A DNA stretch of 64,000 nt from Streptomyces gobiensis. Lineage in GTDB: Bacteria > Actinomycetota > Actinomycetes > Streptomycetales > Streptomycetaceae. Below, piece after piece: positions 1 to 8,616 of this stretch. Positions within the stretch are counted from its first letter, which is position 1. Every line of letters starts with the position of its first letter. The notes beneath the pieces were generated by a model. The model was not told the DNA's origin, did no database searches, and was given only the letters and a program-made list of their open reading frames with translations. The position numbers were made by a program, and so were the translations under genes. The DNA lies in assembly GCF_021216675.1 (NCBI RefSeq), contig NZ_CP086120.1, positions 806,001-870,000 on the forward strand. The letters run 5' to 3'.

Positions 1-230
1 CCGGGCTCTCGCGCGCGGATCTGCTGGCCGACGCGGATCTGCTGGCCGCCGTACAGCGGGCGGTGGATGACGGTAACGCGGCGGTGTCGCGGGCCGAGTC
101 GGTGCGGAAGTTCCAGGTGCTGCCTACGCAGTTCACCGAGGAGTCGGGGCACATTACGCCTTCGCTGAAGCTGAAGCGGAACGTTGTGGCGAAGGACTTC
201 GCCCCCGAAATAGAGTCCCTGTACGCCTGA
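1..230 (+). CDS. Long-chain fatty-acid CoA ligase, C-terminal end (partial)
   Basis: Only the last 75 codons are inside the window, read in the frame that starts at base 3 and stops at TGA 228-230. The tail contains FTEESGHITPSLKLKRNVV followed by a short acidic end, which is the typical C-terminus of FadD15-type AMP-forming acyl-CoA synthetases; the Lys-rich stretch belongs to the small C-terminal domain that closes over the active site. The enzyme would activate long-chain fatty acids to acyl-CoA. It converges on the PimB-like gene, as fadD15 does next to pimB in mycobacteria (from memory). The family call rests on the tail motif alone. Confidence 0.8.
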   Translation, partial: GLSRADLLADADLLAAVQRAVDDGNAAVSRAESVRKFQVLPTQFTEESGHITPSLKLKRNVVAKDFAPEIESLYA

Positions 231-247
231 CCGCCAACTGCGGTGGC

Positions 248-426
248 TTTCCCCTAACCACCCCTTCCCGAAACTGTGGGCTACCGCCCCCAGACCCCCA
301 CGGTCACTCGGGCCGCCCGAGGGGCGGCACGGGTGGGCACAACACCGCCCACCGGCCCGCACCCGCCCACCCCCGGGCCCGGGGCAAAGCCCCGGTTCCG
401 GGAAGGGGCGGGAATTGGGGAACCCC
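248..426. repeat. Composite intergenic repeat, copy 1
   Basis: The gap between the acyl-CoA ligase and the PimB-like gene is filled by a composite element. Its left half (248-301) is the reverse complement of a sequence found again at 54617-54675, and its right half (333-426) recurs at 23877-23974 and, inverted, at 54482-54577. The outer ends are inverted versions of GGGAAGGGG-type sequence. It lies between convergent genes and contains a CCGGGGC...GCCCCGG hairpin, so it may end transcription from both sides. No protein is supported here. Confidence 0.7.
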
Positions 427-1574
427 TAGAGGAGAGCCCGGAGGCGTTCGGCTAGGAGGTCCCAGCGCCACCGCTCCTCGACCCAGTCCCGACCCCGCTC
501 CCCCATCCGCCGCCGCAGCGCCGGATCCCGGAGCAGCGCGGCAACGCGCTCAGCGATATCCTCCGCACCACCACTGCCACCCCGCACCACCCACCCGGTC
601 TCCCCCTCCAGTACCGCGTCCGGCGCACCGCCCGAATCGCCGGCGATGACCGGCAACCCGGTGGCGGACGCCTCCAGATAGACGATGCCGAGCCCCTCCA
701 CATCGAGCCCGCCCCGACGGGTCCGGCAGGGCATCGCGAAAACATCGCCCGCGCCATAGTGCGCGGGCAGCTCCTCCCACGGCACCGCCCCGGTAAAGCG
801 CACCGCGTCAGCCACCCCGGTCCGCGCCGCGAGCCTCCGCAGCTCCTTCTCATACGGTCCGCCGCCAACGATCAGCAGCACCGCGTCCGGCACCTCGGCC
901 AGTATCCGCGGCATGGCCAGGATCAGCGTGTCCTGCCCCTTGCGCGGCACCAGCCGGGAGACACAGACGACCACAGGGCGCTCGGTCAGCCCGAGCCGCT
1001 CCCGCACCACATCGCCGCCGGAGCCCGGGTGGAAGGTCTTCTCATCGACGCCCGGAGGCAGTTGGACCATCCGGGCCGCCGCCTCGGCGGTAAGGGCCTC
1101 GGCGATACGGGAGCGGGTGTACTCACCGAGATAGGTCATGGTGTCCACGGCCTCGCCGATCCGCCGCAGCAGCCCCCTGGCAGCCGGAAGCCGCGCCCAG
1201 CCCGCCTCATGCCCGTGCGTGGTCGCCACCAGCCGCCGCGCTCCCGCCCCACGCAGCGCGGGGGCCATCAGGCCAAGCGGCGCGGCCGCCCCGAACCACA
1301 CCGCGGAGCAGTCGTGTTCCCGCAGCAGGGACACCGCCCGGCGGGTCACCCGCGGCGTCGGCAGCAGCATGGTGGCGCGGTCACGTACCACGGTGAACGG
1401 CTGCTCCGCGTCGAAGCAGGCGGTGGCCGCGCGGCCTTCCTCGGTTCGATTCCAGGTGGAGGCGTAGACGACGACCCGCTCGGGGTCCAACCGCAGCGCC
1501 ATGCTGTGCAGGAACGCCTGGATACCGCCGGGTCGGGGCGGGAAGTCATTGGTGACAATCAACGTCTTGCGCAT
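426..1574 (-). CDS. pimB: PimB-like GT4 mannosyltransferase
   Basis: Glycosyltransferase family 4, GT-B fold, 382 residues from the ATG at 1574 (a second in-frame ATG at 1586 is possible). The N-terminus reads TNDFPPRPGGIQ, the usual acceptor-side glycine loop. The C-terminal half has RLVPRKGQ and the EGLGIVYLE stretch that carries the E-x7-E donor-binding glutamates. In actinobacteria this family adds the second mannose to phosphatidylinositol mannoside at the inner face of the membrane. Position next to a FadD15-like ligase and upstream of NlpC/P60, trpD and cytochrome genes mirrors the mycobacterial pimB (Rv2188c) neighbourhood, which supports the symbol. The exact acceptor in this organism is inferred. 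Confidence 0.8.
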   Translation of the reverse strand: MRKTLIVTNDFPPRPGGIQAFLHSMALRLDPERVVVYASTWNRTEEGRAATACFDAEQPFTVVRDRATMLLPTPRVTRRAVSLLREHDCSAVWFGAAAPLGLMAPALRGAGARRLVATTHGHEAGWARLPAARGLLRRIGEAVDTMTYLGEYTRSRIAEALTAEAAARMVQLPPGVDEKTFHPGSGGDVVRERLGLTERPVVVCVSRLVPRKGQDTLILAMPRILAEVPDAVLLIVGGGPYEKELRRLAARTGVADAVRFTGAVPWEELPAHYGAGDVFAMPCRTRRGGLDVEGLGIVYLEASATGLPVIAGDSGGAPDAVLEGETGWVVRGGSGGAEDIAERVAALLRDPALRRRMGERGRDWVEERWRWDLLAERLRALL

Positions 1575-1637
1575 CGGCTTGTGCATCGGCCATGACACTA
1601 CCGGGCCGGAAATCGGCCAGCGGGTACGGTCAAGGGT

Positions 1638-2882
1638 ATGCGCCTGACCGTCACCGCCTGGGCCGCCACCCGGACCGTGCTGCTGCTGTGCGTCTTCAAG
1701 CTGATCACGCTGCCGGGGCCGGACATCACCTCCGATGTCTCGGTGATCTACCAGGGCTGGTACGAGGTGCTGAGGACCGGCACCTTCCCGCTGGACGACG
1801 TCAGCTGGCAGTATCCGCCGGCCGCCGCGCTCGCCATCCTCTCCCCCGCGCTGCTGCCGTTCCTGGAGTATCCGGCGGCCTTCTTCGCGCTGGTGTGTCT
1901 GACGGACGCGGTAGTGCTGGCGCTCCTGCTCGGCGCGGGCCGCCGGGACGGCCGTAGCCTCGCCGGGGCCTGGGTATGGGTCGCCGGGGTGCCGCTGCTG
2001 GGACCGACGGCGTACGCGCGATATGACCTGATGGTGACGGCCGTCGCCGTGGGCGCGCTGCTGGCCGCCGTACGCCATCCGCGTACCGCCGGGGCGCTGG
2101 CGGCCTTCGGCGCGCTGCTGAAGGTGTGGCCCGCGCTGCTCCTGCTGGGTATCGCGCGTGGCCGACGGGCCCGGGCGGCCTGGGGCGCGGCAGTGGTCAC
2201 AGCGGCGCTGCTGACCGCGCTGCTGACCGTGACGATGCCGGGTGCGCTGAACTTTCTCACCTTCCAGCGTGATCGGGGCATCGAGGTCGAGTCGCTGGGT
2301 GCGTTGATCTTCCATGTGGCGCGGCACTACGGCTGGGAGGGCGAAGTGCTGCTCAACTATGGGTCGATGGAGTTTCTGGGCCCGTATGTCGCCGGCGTCT
2401 CGACCGCCTCCATGGCGCTGACGGCGGTGGCCTTCGGCTGGCTGCTGTGGTGGCGGCTGCGGGCCGTGGAGTGGACGCCCACCAGCTACGCGGACGCGGC
2501 CTTCGCCGCGGTGCTGCTGTTCACCACCACCAGCCGGGTGATCAGCCCCCAGTACATGCTGTGGCTGGTCGGGCTTGCCGCGGTCTGTATGACGCTGCGC
2601 TCCAGCCGTCAGGTGCGGCCCACGCTGCTGGTGCTGGCGGCGACCGGGGTGACGCTGCTGGAGTTCCCGCTCGGGTTTGTCCATGTGGTGACCAGCGATG
2701 CCCTGGGCATCACGCTGATGGTGGTGCGCAACGGTCTGCTGGTGGCCGCCTCGGTGCTGTCCGCTCTGGGGCTGTGGCACTCGACGGTGACCGAGCCCGG
2801 GCGGCGCCGGGCGGCGGCCGCTGCCGACGCCGAGGCCCCGGAACCGCCCGGGGAGCGGACTTCTCGCCTGCTGACCTGGTGA
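1638..2882 (+). CDS. GT87-type polyprenyl-phosphate-dependent mannosyltransferase (DUF2029)
   Basis: Polytopic membrane protein of 414 residues with about ten hydrophobic segments. The first extracytoplasmic loop has the acidic GPDITSD stretch, followed by the SWQYPP motif; this early Asp plus the YPP sequence is typical of GT-C family 87 alpha-mannosyltransferases. Such enzymes use polyprenyl-phosphomannose to add mannose to lipoglycans outside the membrane. The gene is divergent from pimB (63 bp apart), so a role in mannolipid or lipoglycan assembly is a reasonable inference. The C-terminal 30 residues are Ala/Pro/Glu-rich and poorly conserved-looking. Confidence 0.75.
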   Translation: MRLTVTAWAATRTVLLLCVFKLITLPGPDITSDVSVIYQGWYEVLRTGTFPLDDVSWQYPPAAALAILSPALLPFLEYPAAFFALVCLTDAVVLALLLGAGRRDGRSLAGAWVWVAGVPLLGPTAYARYDLMVTAVAVGALLAAVRHPRTAGALAAFGALLKVWPALLLLGIARGRRARAAWGAAVVTAALLTALLTVTMPGALNFLTFQRDRGIEVESLGALIFHVARHYGWEGEVLLNYGSMEFLGPYVAGVSTASMALTAVAFGWLLWWRLRAVEWTPTSYADAAFAAVLLFTTTSRVISPQYMLWLVGLAAVCMTLRSSRQVRPTLLVLAATGVTLLEFPLGFVHVVTSDALGITLMVVRNGLLVAASVLSALGLWHSTVTEPGRRRAAAAADAEAPEPPGERTSRLLTW

Positions 2883-2900
2883 CTCAGCCGACCTGGTGAC

Positions 2901-4124
2901 TCAGCCGAGCTGCCGCTGGACGTAGGAGCGCCAGCGAGCGGTGAACTCCCGCTCACCCATGCCCAGTACGTCCCGCAGGACCGCGTCCTGGCCGCCGGAG
3001 TCGCCACGGGCCGCCGCCAGATACAGCTCGGTGAGCTTGGTCTCGCCCCAGTGCCGGGCGATCATCCGGCAGGCGAGCCAAGCGCCCTCGTAGGCGCGTG
3101 CCAGCCGTTCAGGCGAGCCGTCGAAGGCGAAATCGGCGTCACTGGGCAGCCGCCCGGGGAGGCCGCCGCCGTCCAGGGCGCGCAGCAGCGCGGGGGCGGA
3201 CCGGCGGACCGGGCGGTCGGTGCCCTGGTAACCGGCCCAGTCGGCGAAGCCCTCGGAGAGCCATAGCGGAGTGGCGTCCGTGGTGTGGGCACGGGTGGCG
3301 ACATGGGTGGCCTCATGGGTCATCACGATCCGCCGCCCGGCATCGCTCAGCGTTCCGTACGCCCCGGGGTTGATGACGATCCGCTCCGCCGTCGGCTCCT
3401 CAGCCGCCCCTGCCTCTCCGGTGGTGACGGCCGCGATGCCCTGGTAGTTGGCGGGCGGTGCGGACAGCAGCTCGGCCATGCGCTCCACCGTGGCGGGCGC
3501 CATCACCACCACGCGCCCTGGCCAGTCCCGCGGCCACACCCCGTCAACGGCGGGCACCGCCAGGTCGGCGTCCTCAGCCAGTCCCCGCAGTGTGTCCCGA
3601 GCGCGGCCCACGCCGAGCACCAGGCTGTGCTCGCCCCGCACGGCGGTGAGCTTCCCCTGCTCCCACAGCTGCCGGGCGCCGCCCGCGCGTTCGGCCGAGA
3701 CATACCAGCGTCCGCCCCGCTCGGTGAGGACCAGCCGCTCCTCGTCGGTCAGCGAGCCACGGTCATAGCCCCGCAGCCGGTAGCTCAGCTCGGCACGGAC
3801 CGTGACCCGCTGAGCGTCTCTCTCCCGCCGCTCAATGCCGGTGATGCGATAAGACCACTTGGCGATGGGCAGTTTGCGAAGATTGCCGAACACCTTCCGC
3901 TGGGCTGCCCGATAGCCGGGCGCCCGTGGATCGACGGTGTCCAGGTAGGCGTCCTCGTCCGAACCGAGGACCGCCTCCGCCTGCCGGTCCAGCAGCTGCT
4001 GGAGCTGTGGGCGGACCGGGCTTCCGTATCCGGCCGACGAGGAGCAGGCGACAGGCAGCACAAGGGCGGCCACCAGGCAGAGCGCCGCCGGCGGCCGCGC
4101 CCATCGGCTCCGCAGTCGCGCCAC
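2901..4124 (-). CDS. Secreted zinc metallopeptidase-like protein (gluzincin, HEXXH)
   Basis: 407 residues. The N-terminus is a basic stretch, a hydrophobic core and LPVACSS, a lipobox-like end with Cys27, so the product is probably a lipoprotein. Around residue 270 it carries HEATH, the HEXXH zinc motif, and about 20 residues later LSEGFADW, which supplies the third (Glu) ligand; this arrangement is seen in peptidase MA-like gluzincins. The middle part (residues 50-150) resembles a nuclear-transport-factor-like or helper fold but I cannot name it. Substrate unknown. The gene ends 18 bp after the convergent GT87 gene and its start lies 22 bp after the next gene's stop, so it may share a transcript with the NlpC/P60 gene. 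Confidence 0.75.
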   Translation of the reverse strand: MARLRSRWARPPAALCLVAALVLPVACSSSAGYGSPVRPQLQQLLDRQAEAVLGSDEDAYLDTVDPRAPGYRAAQRKVFGNLRKLPIAKWSYRITGIERRERDAQRVTVRAELSYRLRGYDRGSLTDEERLVLTERGGRWYVSAERAGGARQLWEQGKLTAVRGEHSLVLGVGRARDTLRGLAEDADLAVPAVDGVWPRDWPGRVVVMAPATVERMAELLSAPPANYQGIAAVTTGEAGAAEEPTAERIVINPGAYGTLSDAGRRIVMTHEATHVATRAHTTDATPLWLSEGFADWAGYQGTDRPVRRSAPALLRALDGGGLPGRLPSDADFAFDGSPERLARAYEGAWLACRMIARHWGETKLTELYLAAARGDSGGQDAVLRDVLGMGEREFTARWRSYVQRQLG

Positions 4125-4146
4125 ATACGTGATCGTACGGCCAGGT

Positions 4147-5184
4147 TCAGGGCCGGGTAACCGTGTTGACCGGCATCATATTGACGGGGTCGTAGCGCAC
4201 CCGGGCACCGGGGTAAGGCGAGTGGATGACCCGGCCGTTGCCCACGTACATCGCGATATGGCTGGCATCACCCCGGTAGACCACCAGATCGCCCGGGCGG
4301 GCCTGGGACATCGGCACCCGCTGTCCGGCGTACGCCTGCGCCTGTGAGGTACGGGGAAGCGAGACACCCGCCCGCTGGTACGCCCACTGGGTCAGCCCGG
4401 AGCAGTCGAAGCCGTGCGGCCCCGCCTGGCCCCACGCGTAGGGCGAACCGAGCGCCCGCTGGGCGGCGCCCACGGCGACAGCGGCCCGCGCGGAGGGGGC
4501 ACCGGTACCGGCGAGCTCCGGTGCCGAGCGGTCGCCCTGGCGGGAGGCTCGTTGCCGCTCCTCCCGCTCTTCGGGCGCCAGCTGGTTGAGCAGCCGCTGG
4601 GCGGCGCGCAGTTTGCGCTGTACGGACTTCTTATGCTTTTTGAGCTCCTTGCGCTGTTCCTCCAGTTGAACAAGCTTCTGCGCGGCCTCGGTGCGCTCCT
4701 GGCCCAGGAAGCGCTGGGCACGCTGGAGTTCCCGCAGCTTGCCGGACTGGCGGCTGCTGATCCGGTCAAGGGCGGCGGCCTTGTTCAGATAGTTGTCCGG
4801 GTCCTCGGAGAGCATCAGCGCGAGGGTGGGGTCCACTCCCCCGGAGCGATACTGTGCCCCCGCCATGGAGGCCAGCGCCTCGCGCATCCGGTTGACCTCG
4901 GACTGGCCCCGTGCGGTGCGGTCCTGGGCACGCTCGGCCTGACCGCGGAGCCTGGCCACCCGCTCGGCGGCCGCGTTGTACTTCTCGGTGGCCCGCTCCG
5001 CCTGCTCGTAGAGCCGGTCCACCCGGGCGTTCAAGGTGGCGGTGGAGGGCTCCCCAGGTTCGGCGCCCACCGGGGCGGCGGTCATCGCGGCGGCGGCGCC
5101 CGCGGCGGCCGACAGTACGGTGACCCGCGCTCCTCGGCCGAGGCCGGGCTGTGGACTTCCTCGATGAGAACGGTGCGACACCAC
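4147..5184 (-). CDS. NlpC/P60 peptidoglycan hydrolase with coiled-coil N-terminus
   Basis: 345 residues from GTG 5184 (next codon is also GTG); AAGGAG lies 10-11 bases upstream, and longer upstream starts would add an unlike leader. A signal peptide (ending near APVGA) is followed by a long charged coiled coil (about residues 55-215) and a C-terminal C40 domain. Catalytic Cys is in FDCSGLTQWAY, the His in DASHIAMYVGNG. Such RipA/CwlO-like enzymes cut the D-Glu to diamino-acid bond of stem peptides during cell separation. It is the downstream paralogue of the next gene, in the same orientation, as in the mycobacterial Rv2190c neighbourhood. Confidence 0.88.
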   Translation of the reverse strand: MVSHRSHRGSPQPGLGRGARVTVLSAAAGAAAAMTAAPVGAEPGEPSTATLNARVDRLYEQAERATEKYNAAAERVARLRGQAERAQDRTARGQSEVNRMREALASMAGAQYRSGGVDPTLALMLSEDPDNYLNKAAALDRISSRQSGKLRELQRAQRFLGQERTEAAQKLVQLEEQRKELKKHKKSVQRKLRAAQRLLNQLAPEEREERQRASRQGDRSAPELAGTGAPSARAAVAVGAAQRALGSPYAWGQAGPHGFDCSGLTQWAYQRAGVSLPRTSQAQAYAGQRVPMSQARPGDLVVYRGDASHIAMYVGNGRVIHSPYPGARVRYDPVNMMPVNTVTRP

Positions 5185-5568
5185 GAATGGCCACGCTCCT
5201 TCCGCTGACGCTCCCCTACCGGGAACTGCGCCCGCAGACAGTAGCCCTGCGATCACAGCCGGTCCAAGAACCATCAGGGGTACGGTCCGTGACGCCCCAC
5301 CTCAGACGCAGGTCACCGGCAGGACAGCAGCCAGTCGCAGCCGCCCCGAATCACCCAAACAGACGAGCGCAACCCCCCACATCAACCCCGAGCGGCGCCC
5401 CTCAACCCCACAGCTCCACCAGGGAAAGCCCAACCCCGCAAAAGCAACCCATCACCCACCCCAACCACACAAAACGCCCACCCCGCAACAGGGCACCTGG
5501 ATCAACCCCGCAAGGCAACCCACCACCGACCCCAGCCACAGCCGAAACGCCCACCCCGTTACGGGGGT
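5185..5568. repeat. Gene-free stretch with a 63-bp imperfect tandem duplication
   Basis: This 384-bp gap between the two NlpC/P60 genes contains two related units, 5431-5493 and 5503-5567. Both begin CAACCCCGCAA and contain AACGCCCACCCCG, with a 9-bp spacer between them. The minus strand is strikingly G-rich with many GGGG and GGG runs. Open frames across it have no recognisable product. The rest (5185-5430) should hold the promoter of the downstream NlpC gene, but no clear -10/-35 pair stands out. Confidence 0.55.
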
Positions 5569-6609
5569 TCACCCGATGCGGACGCCCCACATGAAAGGCA
5601 TGCCGCTGCCGCTGATCGACTCATAGCGGACGCTGGCGCCGGGCTTCGGGGCGTGCAGCATCTGCCCATTGCCCGCGTAGAAGCCGACATGGCTGAGGTC
5701 GCTGCGGAGCAGGACGAGGTCACCGGGGCGCAAAGCGCTCATGGAGTTGATCCGGGTACCGGCGTTGGCCTGGGCCTGCGAGGTACGCGGGATGGAGACC
5801 CCCGCCTGGTTGTAGGCCCAGGAGGTCAGTCCGGAGCAGTCGAAGGAGTTGGGGCCGGTGGCGCCCCAGACATAGGGCATACCGACCCTGGTCTTGGCCG
5901 CGTTGAGGGCGGCCGCGGCGCGCTGCGAGGCGCTGGCCTCATTGCCGAGGTTGGTGCGCTCGCTGGCCCGGTTGGCGCGCTCCTCCTCGGCGGCCAGCGC
6001 CGCCCGCTCCTTGGCGTTCAGGGTGTTGAGGAGCTTCTGGGCCTTGGCGAGCTTGCCCTGGATCTCCTTCTTCTTACTGGCCAGCTCCTCGCGGGTGTCC
6101 GCGAGCTCCTTGAGCTTCCCGGCGGCGTCCCCGCGCTGCTGTTCCAGCGTGCGGTGCTTCGCCTGGATCTTCTTGAGCTCACCGAGCTGCTTGTTGCTGA
6201 GCTGGTCGAGTGTGGCCGCCTTGGCCAGGTACTCATCCGGGTCGGAGGAGAGGAAGAGCTGCATCGACGGATCGAGGCCACCGCTGCGGTACTGCGCGGT
6301 CGCCATCGAGCCCAGACCGTTGCGCAGTTCGTTCAGTTCACCCTGGCCACGGGCCACGGTGTCCTGCAGCCGGTCGACCTGTTTCTGCAGCTTCTTCTGC
6401 TTCTCGTTGGCGCCGTTGTACTTCTCAGTCGCCTGAGTCGCTTCTTCATGCAGCCGGTCGATCTCCGCCTTGACGCCCTTTTTGTTGGGGTCTGGCGTGG
6501 GATCGGCCTGTGCCGCGTGGGTGGACATGGCGACAGCGGCCGCCGCGGTCGCGGTGAGCACGGTCGTGCGGGTGCGGCTCGGCTGCTTGGGACGACGGTG
6601 GGACGCCAC
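5569..6609 (-). CDS. NlpC/P60 peptidoglycan hydrolase, paralogue of the downstream gene
   Basis: 346 residues from GTG 6609, chosen because AAGGAG sits 9 bases upstream and because the start (VASHRRP) matches that of its neighbour (VVSHRSHR). Signal peptide to about THAAQA, coiled coil rich in Lys/Glu/Gln (about residues 50-215), then a C40 domain with catalytic Cys in FDCSGLTSWAY and His in LSHVGFYAGNG. Predicted secreted endopeptidase acting on peptidoglycan stem peptides; the coiled coil probably controls localisation or autoinhibition, as in other actinobacterial members. The tandem pair shares architecture throughout, so one arose by duplication. Confidence 0.88.
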   Translation of the reverse strand: MASHRRPKQPSRTRTTVLTATAAAAVAMSTHAAQADPTPDPNKKGVKAEIDRLHEEATQATEKYNGANEKQKKLQKQVDRLQDTVARGQGELNELRNGLGSMATAQYRSGGLDPSMQLFLSSDPDEYLAKAATLDQLSNKQLGELKKIQAKHRTLEQQRGDAAGKLKELADTREELASKKKEIQGKLAKAQKLLNTLNAKERAALAAEEERANRASERTNLGNEASASQRAAAALNAAKTRVGMPYVWGATGPNSFDCSGLTSWAYNQAGVSIPRTSQAQANAGTRINSMSALRPGDLVLLRSDLSHVGFYAGNGQMLHAPKPGASVRYESISGSGMPFMWGVRIG

Positions 6610-6780
6610 TGGGGCGAGCTCCTTCTTCCTCAGCCGCCTGCCGGGTGGTGGGGGTCTGTGCCCCGGCTCCGCGTGAGCGCCGCGGATACGGCGGTACCTC
6701 CGCTGCCACCCCGGATGAGTGAACAACCGCGCGAAGGTTCGGGGCCTGACCTTAGTCAGTCGCCACCAGTCGCTTCAAAT
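6610..6780 (-). promoter_or_regulatory. Structured 5' leader of the NlpC/P60 gene (possible riboswitch, unproven)
   Basis: Between the NYN gene and the GTG at 6609 the minus strand carries a GC-rich leader with CCGAACC, GGCAGCGGAGGTACCGCC and GAGCCGGGG in that order, then the AAGGAG ribosome site. Actinobacterial NlpC/P60 and rpf genes are often preceded by c-di-AMP (ydaO-type) riboswitches, and some of these words recall that class, but the usual 3' GGGTGAATC element is not seen. Only a structured leader is directly supported. Confidence 0.3.
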
Positions 6781-6887
6781 CCTCATAGGAAAAATCTCAT
6801 TGCGCAAGCGGATCCTTTACCAACGTCACACACGCAGCAACAGCAACTTGACGCTCTGTGTGCCGCCGGCTGCGCCACCGAGGAGAT

Positions 6888-8252
6888 TCAGGTCCGCGCA
6901 AGTCGTTTGAGCAGAAGGGCGGATGCCACTGGGCGCGCTCCCGCTTCGGCCACCCCGTCGGCGACTTCCCGATCGGTTGAAACCACCACAATCGGGCGCC
7001 CCTGGGGCTCCGCGCGCACCAGCTGACGGATCAACTCATCGGCAGTCTGCCCCGGTTTGCTGAAAAGGACCCTTACGCCCCGAGGTGGCGCCAGCAGTAC
7101 CGGCGAGTCCAGTTCGGCACCGTCGAAAACACAGGTCATCTCCGCGCCCGACTGCGCCGCCAGCACCGCGAGGCCACCGAGCAGCCGCAGCCGCTGCTTC
7201 TCCAGCGGCAGCGAAGGATAACCCGTTTTAGTGACGTTGTAACCGTCCACCACCAGGTGCGCCTGAGGCAGCGCCAGCAACTGATCGAGCAGCGCCGGGT
7301 CTTCTTCCGAAAGCGCGCGGTGCGCGATATCCTTCGGCGTCAAATGTCCTGGTTCAACAGCGTCGACGGTGTCGGCCGGATGCTGCATCGCGGGTGGCAG
7401 AGCCAGCTCCCGGCGGAGCCCCTGGGCCGCGTCCAGCACGGTGTCCAGCAGCAGCCGGACCCGCATGTCCTCGACACTGCGCCCCTCGCGCACCGCCCGG
7501 CGGCTCGCCTCCAGCGCGGACTCCGCCTCCGCCAGCCGCGCCTTCAGCCGCCGCGCCTCGCTGTCGGCGGCCGTCTTGCGCGCCGCCGCCTGTGACCGGA
7601 ACTCCGCCAGCTCGGCGCGTACCTTGCGTACCGCCGCCTCGCCGCGCTTCACATCGCTCAGCGCGCTGCGCAGCTTCCGGTGCAGCGCCTCCGCTTCCTT
7701 GCGGGCCGCCTCAAGATCCGTACGAGCCCGCTCGGCCTCGCTGCGGGCCGTGGCCCGCGCCTGCGCCAGCTCCTCGCGCAGCCGTGCCAGTTCACGCTCG
7801 GCCTCCTCACCCGCCCGCTGGGCCTGCGCCCGCTGCGCCTCCTCGCCCGCAGCGGCCACCAGCTTGACCCAGCCCTCGGGCCGCAGCACATAGGCGGCCG
7901 CGGCCACCTCCACCGGGTCCGCGGCCGCCGGGGGTGTGCCACCCTCGATCGCCTCGGCCAGCTCGGGCTCCAGCTCACGCAGCCGCCCGGCGATACGCTG
8001 CCGGAACACCGTGTCGCTCTCCAGCGCCGCCGCCATCGCGTTGCCGCCGTACTTGGCTCGGCGGGTCGGGGTAAAACGGGCGTACTGCCGCAGCGGAGCG
8101 GGAAGTTCCGCGATGGTCAGCCCACCGATCGCATCCCCGGTGAACGCCACCACTCGGCGCCGTACCCGCTCCGGCAGCGGACGGTCGAGCGCCTCGTCGG
8201 CGCCGCCACCCGGCCGCTCGGCCTCCGGCTCACCGCCCGTCCGTTCCTCCAC
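6888..8252 (-). CDS. NYN-domain (YacP-like) putative RNA-processing protein
   Basis: 454 residues. The first 150 residues are a helical region of unknown type. Residues 150-290 form a long Arg/Glu/Ala coiled coil. The C-terminus is a PIN-like NYN domain: it starts HLVVDGYNVTKTGYP, where the Asp is the first metal ligand, continues with TCVFDGAEL, and ends with IVVVSTDREVADG, which supplies further acidic residues. YacP/Rae1-type NYN domains are ribosome-associated or tRNA/mRNA endonucleases, so an RNase role is likely, though no target can be read from the sequence. A start about 18 bases after the downstream zinc-ribbon gene's promoter region keeps it separate from it. Confidence 0.8.
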   Translation of the reverse strand: MEERTGGEPEAERPGGGADEALDRPLPERVRRRVVAFTGDAIGGLTIAELPAPLRQYARFTPTRRAKYGGNAMAAALESDTVFRQRIAGRLRELEPELAEAIEGGTPPAAADPVEVAAAAYVLRPEGWVKLVAAAGEEAQRAQAQRAGEEAERELARLREELAQARATARSEAERARTDLEAARKEAEALHRKLRSALSDVKRGEAAVRKVRAELAEFRSQAAARKTAADSEARRLKARLAEAESALEASRRAVREGRSVEDMRVRLLLDTVLDAAQGLRRELALPPAMQHPADTVDAVEPGHLTPKDIAHRALSEEDPALLDQLLALPQAHLVVDGYNVTKTGYPSLPLEKQRLRLLGGLAVLAAQSGAEMTCVFDGAELDSPVLLAPPRGVRVLFSKPGQTADELIRQLVRAEPQGRPIVVVSTDREVADGVAEAGARPVASALLLKRLART

Positions 8253-8272
8253 GGCTCACACCCGCCCGTCCG

Positions 8273-8512
8273 TCAGACCTGTGCGCCGGGCCGGTCCACC
8301 AGCTCGACTTGGTCCATCGCATTGCACCAACGACAGCGCACCGACTCGATGGCCTCGCTGATAACCTCGCGCTCCTCCACCTTCGGCTCGCCCGCCAGGT
8401 CCAGATGGACGTACTCCACGACCTTGCTGGTCCGGGTCACATCGAACCGGGTGAGATTGCCGCACAGCGTGCAGCGCCAGCGCGTGTCGGCCGTGGGCTG
8501 AGGAACCGGCAT
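8273..8512 (-). CDS. Small two-CXXC zinc-ribbon protein
   Basis: 79 residues with CTLCGN near the N-terminus (about residues 14-17) and CRWCNA near the C-terminus (about residues 60-63), which together could bind one zinc ion. The middle is acidic and hydrophobic (VEYVHLDLAGEPKVEEREV). No enzyme motif is present. It lies just upstream of the NYN gene on the same strand (20-bp gap), so the two are probably cotranscribed; a nucleic-acid or ribosome-binding helper is a guess from that context. Confidence 0.7.
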   Translation of the reverse strand: MPVPQPTADTRWRCTLCGNLTRFDVTRTSKVVEYVHLDLAGEPKVEEREVISEAIESVRCRWCNAMDQVELVDRPGAQV

Positions 8513-8616
8513 GGTGTCGTCCTGTTCTTTCCGCGGAGCGTGGGTACTCTCCCCGCAACCCTACGGCCTGGCACCTGCCGCGTGTGTCGAGGCATCCACG
8601 CCGTGGCCAAGCCGTC

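Noticed and set aside
5151..5594. A Pro/Thr-rich plus-strand frame between the NlpC/P60 genes
   Set aside because: It runs through the start of one gene and the tandem duplication, with no ribosome site or domain.
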